DNA of 64,000 nucleotides from Bordetella pseudohinzii (GCF_000657795.2 NZ_JHEP02000007.1:124001-188000), one strand, 5' to 3'; positions 34,144 to 42,795 are shown, counted from the stretch's first letter. Notes: generated by a model from the sequence alone, not told the origin. Numbers and translations: made by a program.

Positions 34144-34581
34144 ATGAAAATCCTCGTATTGCATGGCCCGAACCTGAACCTGTTCGGCCGCCGCGAACCG
34201 CATATCTACGGCAGCACCACGCTGGCCGAGATCAACCAGCGCCTGGCGGCGCTGGCCGCCGAACTCGGCGTCGAACTGGACACCCTGCAGTCCAACCATG
34301 AGGGCGACCTGATCGACTTCCTGCACCGCAATATCGACCAGGCGCAGGGCGCGCTGGTCAATCCGGCCGGGCTGACCCAGCATGGCGTGCCGCTGCATGA
34401 CGCCATCAAGGCCATGCCCTTCCCGACGCTGGAAGTGCATATGTCGAACATCGCGGCGCGCGAGTCCTGGCGAGCGCATTCCATTATTTCGCCCGCGGTC
34501 AGGGGAACGATACAGGGCTTGGGCCCGGTGTCCTACCTGATGGCCCTCAGAGGATTGGTCGAGCTGCTTCGGGCGGCCTGA
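34144..34581 (+). CDS. aroQ: Type II 3-dehydroquinate dehydratase, divergent active site
   Basis: A 145-residue type II dehydroquinase, which converts 3-dehydroquinate to 3-dehydroshikimate. Seen are HGPNLNLFGRREPHIYG with the catalytic tyrosine Y22, LQSNHEGDLID, N73, the histidine H99 of EVHMSN, and R113-SIISPAV-like region near 112-119. Typical enzymes have GLTHTSVALRDA; this one reads GLTQHGVPLHDA, so the usual active-site histidine is Q79 with a histidine one residue later. The later HARE is AARE. The location between TRAP binding protein and TRAP membrane genes suggests a catabolic role in quinate- or dehydroquinate-type compounds, not aromatic amino acid biosynthesis, but altered residues mean activity must be tested. 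Confidence 0.8.
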   Translation: MKILVLHGPNLNLFGRREPHIYGSTTLAEINQRLAALAAELGVELDTLQSNHEGDLIDFLHRNIDQAQGALVNPAGLTQHGVPLHDAIKAMPFPTLEVHMSNIAARESWRAHSIISPAVRGTIQGLGPVSYLMALRGLVELLRAA

Positions 34582-34604
34582 GCCCCACACACAAGGACAA
34601 GGCA

Positions 34605-35180
34605 ATGCAGACCGTGGACCGATGCATCGATTCCGTCTGCCGCATGCTGAACTTCGCCATCGCCGCCCTGCTGGCGGTGATGGTGATACTCGTCTTCGGC
34701 AATGTGGTGGCGCGCTACGGCTTTAACTCCGGGATCACCATCTCGGAAGAACTCTCGCGCTGGATGTTCATCTGGATGACCTTTCTGGGCGCCGTGGTCG
34801 CGCTGCGCGAGCGCGGCCATCTCGGCATGGACATGCTGGTCTCCAGGCTGTCGCGCACGGGCAAAACGTGCTGCCTCGCCCTGGGGCAGCTGCTGATGCT
34901 TTACATCGTCGGCCTGATATTCAAAGGCAGTTGGGAGCAGGCCGTCATCAATGCCGATGTCAAGGCGCCGGTCAGCGGCGCGCCCATGGCCATCGTGTAT
35001 GCCTCGGGAGTCGTGTTCGCGGTCCTGTCCGGGCTGATTCTGCTGGTCGATCTGTACCGGACCCTCACCGGCAGGCTGCGGGAAAGCGACCTCATCATGA
35101 TCCAGGAATCCGAAGACGCCGGGCAGCTCAAGCAGCTGCTGCAGGAACATGGGCAGGCCAGCGAAGGAGGCAAGCCATGA
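34605..35180 (+). CDS. TRAP transporter small permease (DctQ-like)
   Basis: A 191-residue small membrane subunit with four predicted helices: CRMLNFAIAALLAVMVILVFGNVVARY, EELSRWMFIWMTFLGAVVALRERGHLGMDML (the conserved DctQ segment), a third near residues 85-110 and a fourth near 125-150. It bridges the binding protein and the large permease. Its stop overlaps the DctM start (ATGA at 35177). Start ATG 34605 follows AAGGACAAGG. Confidence 0.9.
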   Translation: MQTVDRCIDSVCRMLNFAIAALLAVMVILVFGNVVARYGFNSGITISEELSRWMFIWMTFLGAVVALRERGHLGMDMLVSRLSRTGKTCCLALGQLLMLYIVGLIFKGSWEQAVINADVKAPVSGAPMAIVYASGVVFAVLSGLILLVDLYRTLTGRLRESDLIMIQESEDAGQLKQLLQEHGQASEGGKP

Positions 35181-36457
35181 CCATTTCCGTCTTTGTCTTC
35201 TCGCTGCTGGGCGTCATGGCGCTCGGCGTGCCGATCGCCTTCGCCCTGCTGGCCAGCGGCGTGGCGCTGATGTGGCATCTGGACGTCTTCGACGCCCAGA
35301 TCCTGGCGCAAAACGTCATCGGCGGCGCCGACAGCTTCCCCTTGCTGGCCGTGCCGTTTTTCATGCTGGCCGGCGAAATCATGAACGAGGGCGGACTGTC
35401 GCGGCGCATCGTCAATCTCGCCCTGGCCCTGGTCGGCCATGTGCGCGGCGGCCTGGGCTATGTCGCCATCATGGCCGGCTGCCTGCTGTCGGCGCTGTCC
35501 GGATCGGCGGTCGCCGATGCGGCGGCCTTGACCGCGCTGGTGCTGCCCATGATGGTGGCCGCGGGCCACAAGAAGGAAACCGCCGGCGGCCTGATCGCGG
35601 CCACCGGCGTCATCGCCCCCGTGATCCCGCCCAGCATAGGCCTGGTGATCTTCGGCGTCGCGGCCAATGTCTCGATCTCCAAGCTATTCATGGCGGCCAT
35701 CGTCCCAGGCCTGCTCATCGGCGGCGCGCTGTGGCTGACCTGGTATTGGCTGGCGCGCAACGAGAAGGTCGCCCCGCCGCCGCGCCGCCCGCGCGCCGAG
35801 GTGCTGCGCGCCCTGCGCGAGTCGCTCTGGGCCCTGATGCTGCCGGTCATCATCCTGGTCGGCCTGCGCATGGGGGTCTTCACGCCGACCGAGGCGGCCG
35901 TGGTCGCGGCGGTCTATGCCTTCCTGATCTCGACGCTGGTGTACCGGGAGCTGCCGCCCAGCCGGCTCTACGGCCTGTTCGTGTCGGCGGCCAAGACCAG
36001 CGCCATCGTGATGTTCCTCATCGCCGCGGCCATGGTCGCGGCCTGGCTGATCACGGTGGCCGACCTGCCGTCCAAGGTCGTGGACATGCTGGCGCCCTTC
36101 ATGGAGAACAAGATCCTGCTCATGGCCGCGATCATGGTGCTGGTCATGATCGTGGGCACGGCGCTGGACATGACGCCCACCATCCTCATCCTGACGCCCG
36201 TGCTCATGCCCATCGTGCGCGCCGCCGGCATCGATCCGGTCTACTTCGGGGTGCTCTTCATCATCAACAATTCCATCGGCCTGATCACGCCGCCCGTGGG
36301 CGTGGTGCTCAATGTGGTGGCCGGCGTGGGCAAGATGAAGATGGACGAGGTCACGCGGGGCGTGATTCCCTTCATGGCCGCGGAGTTCGCCATCATGTTC
36401 ATGATGGTGCTCTTCCCGCCGCTGGTGACGGTGCCGGCGCGCTGGTTCGGCGGCTAG
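35177..36457 (+). CDS. TRAP transporter large permease (DctM-like)
   Basis: A 426-residue DctM large subunit with about twelve hydrophobic segments. Diagnostic stretches are LLAVPFFMLAGEIMNEGGLSRRIV, GCLLSALSGSAVADAAALTALVLPMM, VIAPVIPPSIGLVIFGV, FTPTEAAVVAAVYAF and DMTPTILILTPVLMPI, with the late IGLITPPVGVVLNV. It carries the sodium-driven transport with DctQ and DctP. It starts in an ATGA overlap with dctQ and ends 3 bases from the stop of the convergent pcaQ gene. Confidence 0.92.
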   Translation: MTISVFVFSLLGVMALGVPIAFALLASGVALMWHLDVFDAQILAQNVIGGADSFPLLAVPFFMLAGEIMNEGGLSRRIVNLALALVGHVRGGLGYVAIMAGCLLSALSGSAVADAAALTALVLPMMVAAGHKKETAGGLIAATGVIAPVIPPSIGLVIFGVAANVSISKLFMAAIVPGLLIGGALWLTWYWLARNEKVAPPPRRPRAEVLRALRESLWALMLPVIILVGLRMGVFTPTEAAVVAAVYAFLISTLVYRELPPSRLYGLFVSAAKTSAIVMFLIAAAMVAAWLITVADLPSKVVDMLAPFMENKILLMAAIMVLVMIVGTALDMTPTILILTPVLMPIVRAAGIDPVYFGVLFIINNSIGLITPPVGVVLNVVAGVGKMKMDEVTRGVIPFMAAEFAIMFMMVLFPPLVTVPARWFGG

Positions 36458-36460
36458 GCC

Positions 36461-37387
36461 TCAGCCGCGCGCCAGCCGCAGGCGCTCGCGCTCCAGGCCG
36501 CTGGCGCGCACGGCCTCGAACAGGCGGCCGGCCGCCGCGCCCAGCGCCACATCCGTACGCCGCAGCAGCCCCACCGGCTCGTCGGTGCCCGGGCCGGCGA
36601 AGGGCAGCGCCACCACGCGGCGCTGCGCCAGCAAGTCCTCGACCAGGCTGAAGGGCACGAACCAGACCGCGTCATTGCCCAGCGTCAGCGCGAGATTGAG
36701 CGACACAGACAGGCTTTCCACCCGGCCCGGCTGGGCCATGACGCCCCAGCTGGCGATCAGGCTGTCGGCCGACTGCCGGATCAGGGTGCCGGCCGGCGGC
36801 ATCAGCAGAGGATGGCCGGCCAGGGCCTGGGGCCCGGCCAGCGCCGGATGGCCGGGCCGCACCACCACGGTCAGCGGCTCGCGGAACAGATGCTCGAACA
36901 CCATGCCCGCCATGGCCTTGGGCTCGGCCATGCGGCCGATGACGAAATCCAGCTCTGCGGCCTTGAGCGCGTCCAGCAGCTCGCTGTTGCGCCCCGTGCT
37001 CACGGCCAGCGTGGCCGTGGGCCATTCCTGGGCGAACACGCGCAGGGCCGGCGGCAACAGCACGCTGGCCACCGTGGGCAAGGCGCCGACGCGCACGACC
37101 GTGGGCGGATTGGCGTTCAGGCCGCCCAGGTCGGCCAGGCCTTCATGCAGGCTGCCCAGGCAGCCGCGCGCATAGGGCGCAAAGCGCCGCCCGGCGGCCG
37201 TGAGCGCCGCGCCCTGGCGGCCGCGCTCGAACAACTCGCTGCCCACCACCTCCTCCAGCTCCGACAGCGTCTTGGAGACAGCCGGCTGGGTGATGGACAG
37301 CGACTCCGCGGCGCGCTGCAGGCTGCCCAGCTGGGCAACCGCCAGAAAACACTCGATATGCCGCAACTTGACTCGACGCTTATCCAT
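36461..37387 (-). CDS. pcaQ: LysR-family regulator of protocatechuate degradation (PcaQ)
   Basis: A 308-residue LysR regulator whose start, RRVKLRHIECFLAVAQLGSLQRAAESL and ITQPAVSKTLSELEEVVG, matches PcaQ-type regulators. In alpha- and betaproteobacteria PcaQ activates the pca operon in response to beta-carboxymuconate. It is divergent from pcaHGBC with 93 bases between and a 14-base palindrome at 37403-37416 in that gap. The assignment rests on sequence and location; specific effector recognition is inferred. Confidence 0.87.
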   Translation of the reverse strand: MDKRRVKLRHIECFLAVAQLGSLQRAAESLSITQPAVSKTLSELEEVVGSELFERGRQGAALTAAGRRFAPYARGCLGSLHEGLADLGGLNANPPTVVRVGALPTVASVLLPPALRVFAQEWPTATLAVSTGRNSELLDALKAAELDFVIGRMAEPKAMAGMVFEHLFREPLTVVVRPGHPALAGPQALAGHPLLMPPAGTLIRQSADSLIASWGVMAQPGRVESLSVSLNLALTLGNDAVWFVPFSLVEDLLAQRRVVALPFAGPGTDEPVGLLRRTDVALGAAAGRLFEAVRASGLERERLRLARG

Positions 37388-37402
37388 AACTTTTTCGGCG
37401 AT

Positions 37403-37416
37403 TTAATGGCCATTAA
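37403..37416. promoter_or_regulatory. PcaQ-type operator candidate in the pcaQ-pcaH gap
   Basis: TTAATGGCCATTAA is a perfect 14-base palindrome, 16 bases upstream of the pcaQ ATG. It contains the T-N11-A spacing typical of LysR sites (T at 37404, A at 37416). CATAACC (37427-37433 region) lies just downstream and could be a weaker half-site or promoter element of pcaH. Confidence 0.5.
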
Positions 37417-37480
37417 TGTCACTTATCATAACCAGAATGCGCAGGTAGAGTGGGCCACTACACGCTACGGAGACAACCTC

Positions 37481-38197
37481 ATGGACCACCCCGAACCTGG
37501 CCCCATCCTGCTTGCCGACCGTGATTGGCCGCAGCACCCGCCTTATAAGTACCCCGACTACAAATCGTCCATCCTGCGCAGCCCGACCCGCGCGCTGATG
37601 CCGGCGCCCGCGGCCCTGAAAGACCTGCGCGCGCCGGTCTACGGCGCGGACGCGCTGGGCGCGCATGACCATGACCTCACCGTCAATGCCGCAAAGAACG
37701 GCGCGCCGCTGGGCGAGCGCATCATCGTGACAGGGCGCGTGCTGGATGAATCGGGGCGTCCGCTGCCCCATACCCTCGTCGAGATCTGGCAAGCCAATGC
37801 GGCCGGCCGCTATGTGCACAAAGGCGACCAGCACGACGCGCCGCTGGACCCGAATTTCCTGGGCGCGGGCCGCTGCCTGACTGACAAAGACGGGCGCTAT
37901 CATTTCCTCACCATCAAGCCGGGCGCCTATCCCTGGGGCAACCACAGCAATGCCTGGCGCCCCAACCACATCCATTTCTCGCTCTTCGGGCAGTACTTCG
38001 GCTCGCGCCTGGTGACGCAGATGTATTTCCCGGGCGATCCGCTGCTGGCGCTGGACCCGATCTTCCAGGGCACGCCGGCGTATGCCCGCGACCGCCTGGT
38101 GTCGCGCTTCGCCCTGGAGCACACGCGCGAGGGCTATGCCCTGGCCTATGAGTTCGACATCGTCCTGCGCGGCGCCCGCCAGACCCCCATGGAGTAA
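37481..38197 (+). CDS. pcaH: Protocatechuate 3,4-dioxygenase beta subunit
   Basis: The 238-residue iron-containing beta subunit of protocatechuate 3,4-dioxygenase, which opens the ring of protocatechuate between the hydroxyls to give 3-carboxy-cis,cis-muconate. The iron-ligand region includes WQANAAGRYVH (tyrosine) and GNHSNAWRPNHIHFS (tyrosine region lost to W plus the two histidines), with VEIWQAN as usual. The start at 37481 (MDHPEPGPI) has GGAG 8 bases upstream and gives the normal subunit length; longer frames upstream would run into the pcaQ promoter. pcaG follows after 4 bases. Confidence 0.93.
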   Translation: MDHPEPGPILLADRDWPQHPPYKYPDYKSSILRSPTRALMPAPAALKDLRAPVYGADALGAHDHDLTVNAAKNGAPLGERIIVTGRVLDESGRPLPHTLVEIWQANAAGRYVHKGDQHDAPLDPNFLGAGRCLTDKDGRYHFLTIKPGAYPWGNHSNAWRPNHIHFSLFGQYFGSRLVTQMYFPGDPLLALDPIFQGTPAYARDRLVSRFALEHTREGYALAYEFDIVLRGARQTPME

Positions 38198-38201
38198 GCG
38201 C

Positions 38202-38777
38202 ATGAGCTCACTGAAACAAACGCCTTCGCAGACCGTCGGCCCCTATTTCGCCTACGGCCTGTGCCCGCAACAGTACGACTTCGACTTCAAGAGCCTGTTC
38301 ACCGAAACGCTGGCCGACCCTTCGGCGCCGGGCCAGCACATCATCGTGATGGGCAATGTCTATGACGGCAGCGGCGCGCCGGTCGTCGACGCCATGCTGG
38401 AATTCCTGCAGCCCGACGCCGATGGCCGCTATGCCACCGAAGCCGGCGGCGACTTCCGGGGCTTTGCGCGCGTGGGCACGGGCACCGATCCGGCCCAGCG
38501 CTTCGTGCTGCGCACCGTCAAGCCCGGAGCGCCCGGCCCGGGCCGGGCGCCGGCCATCGACGTCATCGTCCATATGCGCGGCATGCTGCTGCATGCCTAC
38601 ACCCGCATCTATTTCGATGACGAAGAAACAGCCAACCAGGGCGACGCCATCCTGGCCGCCGTCGAACCGCAACGGCGCCGGACGCTGATCGCGCGGCGCC
38701 AGCCCGGCAGCGCCCCCGTCTATCTCTTCGACATCCATCTGCAAGGGCCGGCCGAGACCGTCTTCTTCGATCTCTGA
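38202..38777 (+). CDS. pcaG: Protocatechuate 3,4-dioxygenase alpha subunit
   Basis: The 191-residue alpha subunit. It starts with KQTPSQTVGPYFAYGL, the typical opening of PcaG, and contains VYDGSGAPVVDAMLEFLQ and HMRGMLLHAYTRIYF. It lacks the iron ligands that the beta subunit supplies and assembles with PcaH. The ATG at 38202 follows the pcaH stop directly and precedes pcaB by 10 bases. Confidence 0.93.
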   Translation: MSSLKQTPSQTVGPYFAYGLCPQQYDFDFKSLFTETLADPSAPGQHIIVMGNVYDGSGAPVVDAMLEFLQPDADGRYATEAGGDFRGFARVGTGTDPAQRFVLRTVKPGAPGPGRAPAIDVIVHMRGMLLHAYTRIYFDDEETANQGDAILAAVEPQRRRTLIARRQPGSAPVYLFDIHLQGPAETVFFDL

Positions 38778-38787
38778 GGACGTAAGC

Positions 38788-40143
38788 ATGAACGACCTCA
38801 CCGACAGATTGCGCGGCGCGCCCGCCATGCTGGCCATCTGGGACGGCGCGGCGACGCTGCGCGCCATGCTGCGCGTGGAGGCGGGCCTGGCGCGCGCCTG
38901 CGCGGCGCAGGGCGTCATCCCGGCCAGCGCCGTGCCCGCCATCGAACGGGCTTGCCAGACGGCCGCGCTGGACGCCGAAGCCCTCAAGGAAGCAGCGGCC
39001 CTGGCCGGCAATCTGGCCATTCCCCTGGTCAAGCAGCTGACCGCCGCCGTCGCCCGCGAAGACGCCGAAGCCGCGCGCTACGTCCATTGGGGCGCGACCA
39101 GCCAGGACATCATCGACAGCGCCACGCTGCTGCAGCTGCGCGCCGCCTTCGAGCAGATCGACGCGGGCCTGCAGACGCTGGCCTCGGCCCTGGCCCGGCA
39201 GGCACGCCTGCATCGCGACACCGTCATGGCCGGCCGCAGCTGGATGCAACAGGCCCTGCCGGTCACGCTGGGCCTGAAGCTGGCCCAGGCGCTGGACGCC
39301 GTCGAACGCCATCGCCAGCGCCTGGCCGAGACACGCGCCCGTGTGCTGCGCCTGCAGTTCGGCGGCGCGGCCGGCACGCTGGCCAGCCTGGGCGCGCAGG
39401 CGCCGGCCGTGGCGGCCGCCCTGGCCGACGACCTGGGGCTGCCCCTGCCCGCCCTGCCCTGGCATACCCAGCGCGACCGCGTCGCCGAGGCCGGCGCCCT
39501 CATGGGACTGATCATCGGCACCCTGGGCAAACTCGCGCGCGATATCGCGCTGCAAGCCCAGACCGAGGTGGGCGAGCTGCGCGAGCCAGCCGCGCCCGGC
39601 AAGGGCGGCTCCTCGACCATGCCGCACAAGCGCAATCCGGTCGGCTGCGCCGCCATCCTGAGCGCGGCCCTACGCGCGCCGCAACTGGTGGCCACGCTGC
39701 TGTCGGCCATGGTGCAAGAGCATGAACGCGCCCTGGGCGGCTGGCAGGCCGAGTGGGATACCCTGCCCGAACTCGCCATCCTGGCCTCGGGCTGCCTGTC
39801 CAATGCCGCCCAGATCATCGCCGGCCTGGAGGTCGATGCGGCGCGCATGCGGCGAAACCTGGAGTCCGGCGGCGGCCAGATGATGGCCGAGGCCGTCATG
39901 CTGGCCCTGGGCGCGCAGGCCGGCAGGCTGCAGGCCCATGGCTGGGTCGAGGAGGCCGTCCAGCAGGCCGAGGCGCGAGGGCTGCCCCTGCTGGACGTGC
40001 TGGCGGCCGATGCCCGCATCGCCCGGTATCTTTCGCGTCCGCGCCTGGCCGAGCTGCTTTCCCCCGATCACTACACCGGCCAGTCGCAGGCTTACGTGGA
40101 CGCCGTGCTGGCCTCATCATCAAACGGAAAAACACATGGATGA
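38788..40143 (+). CDS. pcaB: 3-carboxy-cis,cis-muconate cycloisomerase
   Basis: A 451-residue member of the fumarase/aspartase superfamily that converts 3-carboxy-cis,cis-muconate to 4-carboxymuconolactone. The superfamily signature GSSTMPHKRNP (residues 274-284) and HWGATSQDIIDSA are present. The sequence begins MNDLTDRLRGAPAMLAIWDGAATL, with ATG 38788. It overlaps pcaC by 8 bases. Confidence 0.92.
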   Translation: MNDLTDRLRGAPAMLAIWDGAATLRAMLRVEAGLARACAAQGVIPASAVPAIERACQTAALDAEALKEAAALAGNLAIPLVKQLTAAVAREDAEAARYVHWGATSQDIIDSATLLQLRAAFEQIDAGLQTLASALARQARLHRDTVMAGRSWMQQALPVTLGLKLAQALDAVERHRQRLAETRARVLRLQFGGAAGTLASLGAQAPAVAAALADDLGLPLPALPWHTQRDRVAEAGALMGLIIGTLGKLARDIALQAQTEVGELREPAAPGKGGSSTMPHKRNPVGCAAILSAALRAPQLVATLLSAMVQEHERALGGWQAEWDTLPELAILASGCLSNAAQIIAGLEVDAARMRRNLESGGGQMMAEAVMLALGAQAGRLQAHGWVEEAVQQAEARGLPLLDVLAADARIARYLSRPRLAELLSPDHYTGQSQAYVDAVLASSSNGKTHG

Positions 40144-40516
40144 GAAACAACGCTATGAGCAAGGCCTGTCCGTGCGGCGCGAGGTGCTGGGCAACGCCCA
40201 TGTGGACCGCTCCCTGGAAAAACGCAGCGAGCTGACCACCGAGTTCCAGGATCTCATCACCCGCTATGCCTGGGGCGAAATCTGGACCCGGCCCGGTCTG
40301 CCCCGCCACACGCGCAGCCTGATCACCATCGGCCTGATGGTGGCGCTCAACCGGCAGGAGGAACTGGCGCTGCACCTGCGCGCGGCCAAGAACAACGGCG
40401 TGTCCCAGGACGAGATCAAGGAAGTGCTGATGCAGACCGCCATCTACTGCGGCGTGCCGGCCGCCAACGCCGCCTTCCACCTGGCGCAGACCATCTTCGA
40501 CGACGCGGCGGAATAA
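40136..40516 (+). CDS. pcaC: 4-carboxymuconolactone decarboxylase
   Basis: A 126-residue carboxymuconolactone decarboxylase (AhpD-like fold) producing beta-ketoadipate enol-lactone. It contains RREVLGNAHVDRSL, FQDLITRYAWGEIWTRPGL, RSLITIGLMVALNR and ELALHLRAAKNNG. The ATG lies inside the end of pcaB. The pcaD enol-lactone hydrolase that often follows is absent; the next gene is convergent, so the rest of the pathway must be elsewhere. Confidence 0.92.
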   Translation: MDEKQRYEQGLSVRREVLGNAHVDRSLEKRSELTTEFQDLITRYAWGEIWTRPGLPRHTRSLITIGLMVALNRQEELALHLRAAKNNGVSQDEIKEVLMQTAIYCGVPAANAAFHLAQTIFDDAAE

Positions 40517-40541
40517 GCCGCGCGCCGGCCATGGCGCCTGT

Positions 40542-41606
40542 CTATTCTGCCGCCGCGCGCCCGACGCGCCGCGCCTGCGCCCAGGCCAGGTCCGCCACGC
40601 GCCCATAGCGCTCGCCCATGGCGACCGCGTCGGCGCTGGCCGCGGTGCCGCGCAGGGCGCGGCCGCGGATGCCATGCAGGATGGCCGCGAAACGGAACAT
40701 ATTGAAAGCGATGTAGAAATCGAGATCGGCAATGGCCGCGCGCCCGGTGCGCTCGCAATAGGCGCGCACATAATCGGCCTCGGCGGGCATGCCCTCGGCC
40801 GCGCGGCCGGCGATGCCGCCCAGGATATCCGGCGGCATGCGGTACATCATGGCGTGATAGGCGAAGTCGGCCAACGGATTGCCCAGGGTGGAAAGCTCCC
40901 AGTCGAGCACGGCGATCACGCGCGGCTCGGTGGGATGGAAAATCATGTTGTCGACGCGGAAATCGCCGTGGATGATGGTCACCTCTTCCGTCGCGGGCAG
41001 ATGCCGGGGCAGCCATTCGATCAGGCGGTCCATGGCGGGATGGCGGCCGGCGCGCTCATCATCGAGATACTGGCGCGACCAGCGCGCCACCTGCCGCGCC
41101 ACGTAGGGCTCGCGCTTGCCGTAATCGTCCAGCCCGGCCTGCTCGGGCGCAATGCCATGCAGGGCCGCCAACGTGGCGTTCATGGCGTCCGCGTAGGCGC
41201 CCCGCTCCGCGGCGGCCTGGTCCGGAAAGCCGGCGTCCCAGAAGATACGGCCTTGGACCATCTCCATGACGAAAAACCAGCTGCCGATCACCGTCTCATC
41301 GGTGCACAGGCCATACACGCGCGGCACTGGAAAGCCCGCCTGGCCCAGCGCCGCCATGACGCGCGCCTCCCGCTCCACGGCGTGGGCGCCCTTGATCTGC
41401 ACGCCAGGCGGCTTGCGGCGCAGCACATAGCTGCGCGCGGGCGTTCGCAGGCAATAGGTCGGATTGGATTGCCCGCCCTTGAACTGCTCGATGGTCAGCG
41501 GGCCGGCATAATCCGGCACATGCCCCTTCATCCAGCGCTCGACCGCCTCGGTGTCGATACGGTGCGCCTCGCGCACCGGCATCGTGCCGTCAAAGGTGCT
41601 GGCCAT
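40542..41606 (-). CDS. Phosphotransferase family protein (acyl-CoA kinase-like, ACAD10/11 N-terminal domain type)
   Basis: A 354-residue aminoglycoside-phosphotransferase-fold protein. It has the kinase motif HGDFRVDN (H213, D215, N220) and the DWE metal motif (D235). This subgroup, like LvaA of levulinate catabolism and the kinase domain of ACAD10/11, is thought to phosphorylate 4-hydroxyacyl-CoAs. The ATG at 41606 overlaps the end of the acyl-CoA dehydrogenase gene by 17 bases, and the pair matches the two halves of the fused animal proteins. It is the last gene of the thirteen-gene minus-strand run. Confidence 0.85.
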   Translation of the reverse strand: MASTFDGTMPVREAHRIDTEAVERWMKGHVPDYAGPLTIEQFKGGQSNPTYCLRTPARSYVLRRKPPGVQIKGAHAVEREARVMAALGQAGFPVPRVYGLCTDETVIGSWFFVMEMVQGRIFWDAGFPDQAAAERGAYADAMNATLAALHGIAPEQAGLDDYGKREPYVARQVARWSRQYLDDERAGRHPAMDRLIEWLPRHLPATEEVTIIHGDFRVDNMIFHPTEPRVIAVLDWELSTLGNPLADFAYHAMMYRMPPDILGGIAGRAAEGMPAEADYVRAYCERTGRAAIADLDFYIAFNMFRFAAILHGIRGRALRGTAASADAVAMGERYGRVADLAWAQARRVGRAAAE

Positions 41607-42795
41607 GGCGCGCCTCCCCGGCCTCGTGCTTGATCTTCTTGGCCAGCGACCACTTGTGGACTTCGGTCGGGCCATCATAGATGCGGAAGGCCCTCACCTC
41701 GCGAAACACCTGCTCGACGATGCTGTCGCGCAGCACGCCGGATCCGCCCATCACCTGCACGCAACGGTCCGCCACCCGGAACAGGGCATCGGAAACGGCA
41801 ACCTTGGCCATGGAGCTTTCGGCCGTGCCCAGCGAGCCGCCGTCGAGCACATCGGCGCACCAGTCGATCATGAGCGCCGCCTGCTGCAGGTCGATGAGAT
41901 TGTCGGCCAACATAAAACCCACCCCCTCATGATCGATCAGCGGCTTGCCGAAGGCGCGCCGCTTGACCGCATAGGCGGTGGCGATCTCGTTGGCTCGCGC
42001 GGCCGAGCCCAGCCAGCGCATGCAATGCGACAGGCGCGCCGGCGACAGCCGGACCTGGGCGTAATGAAAGCCCTTGTGCGGCTCGCCCAGTATCTGGCTG
42101 GCGGGCACCCGCAGGTTCTCGATCAGCACATGGGCGTGGCCGCCCGGCATGGAACTGTCCAGGGTGTCCAGCACGCGCGCGATGCGTATGGCCGGATGCG
42201 GCAGATCCACCAGGAACATGGTGGCCTGCACCTTGTTGTCCGGCGTGGTGCCCGAGCGCGCCATGATGATGCCCGCGGCCGCGTCCTGCGCGCCCGTGAT
42301 GAACATTTTCTGGCCGTTGATGACCCAATCCTCTCCGTCCGGCACCGCCTGAGTCAGCAGCATGGAAGGATCGGAGCCCGCGCCGCCCAATTCGGCCGGC
42401 TCGGTCATGAAAAACGCCGACCGCGCCTGGCCGCGCAGCAGCTTGTCCAGAAAGCGCTCGCGCTGCGCCGGCGTGGCGATCTTGCCCAGCAAATACATAT
42501 TGCCTTCGTCCGGCGCCATGGTGTTGACGGCCACCGGCCCCAAGGGCGACAGGCCCGAGCGTTTGAGCACGGCGGCTGTCTCGCGCTGTGTCAGGTGCTG
42601 GCCGTCGGCGAGAATGTGCGGCGTGAGCACGCCGGCCTCGCGGGCCAGCGCGCGCAATTCGCGCACGAGCGCTTCGGACGGGCCGTGAGCGCCATTGCGC
42701 GGATCGCGCTCAAAGGGCACGACCTTCTCGCGCACAAAGGCCTCGACGCGCTCGGCGATGAGGCGGCTGCGCTCCGTAGGGGCTTGCGTGAACAT
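41590..42795 (-). CDS. Acyl-CoA dehydrogenase (ACAD10/11-like)
   Basis: A 401-residue FAD acyl-CoA dehydrogenase. Seen are FFMTEPAELGGAGSD, FITGAQDAAAGI (in place of the usual ITNG), KRRAFGKPLIDHE and the terminal FRIYDGPTEVHKWSLAKKI typical of the ACAD10/11 subgroup. Residues for FAD binding are in place. It follows an SDR gene by 12 bases and overlaps the phosphotransferase-like gene. With the kinase-like neighbour it could dehydrate or dehydrogenate a hydroxyacyl-CoA, as in the levulinate pathway. Confidence 0.9.
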   Translation of the reverse strand: MFTQAPTERSRLIAERVEAFVREKVVPFERDPRNGAHGPSEALVRELRALAREAGVLTPHILADGQHLTQRETAAVLKRSGLSPLGPVAVNTMAPDEGNMYLLGKIATPAQRERFLDKLLRGQARSAFFMTEPAELGGAGSDPSMLLTQAVPDGEDWVINGQKMFITGAQDAAAGIIMARSGTTPDNKVQATMFLVDLPHPAIRIARVLDTLDSSMPGGHAHVLIENLRVPASQILGEPHKGFHYAQVRLSPARLSHCMRWLGSAARANEIATAYAVKRRAFGKPLIDHEGVGFMLADNLIDLQQAALMIDWCADVLDGGSLGTAESSMAKVAVSDALFRVADRCVQVMGGSGVLRDSIVEQVFREVRAFRIYDGPTEVHKWSLAKKIKHEAGEARHGQHL

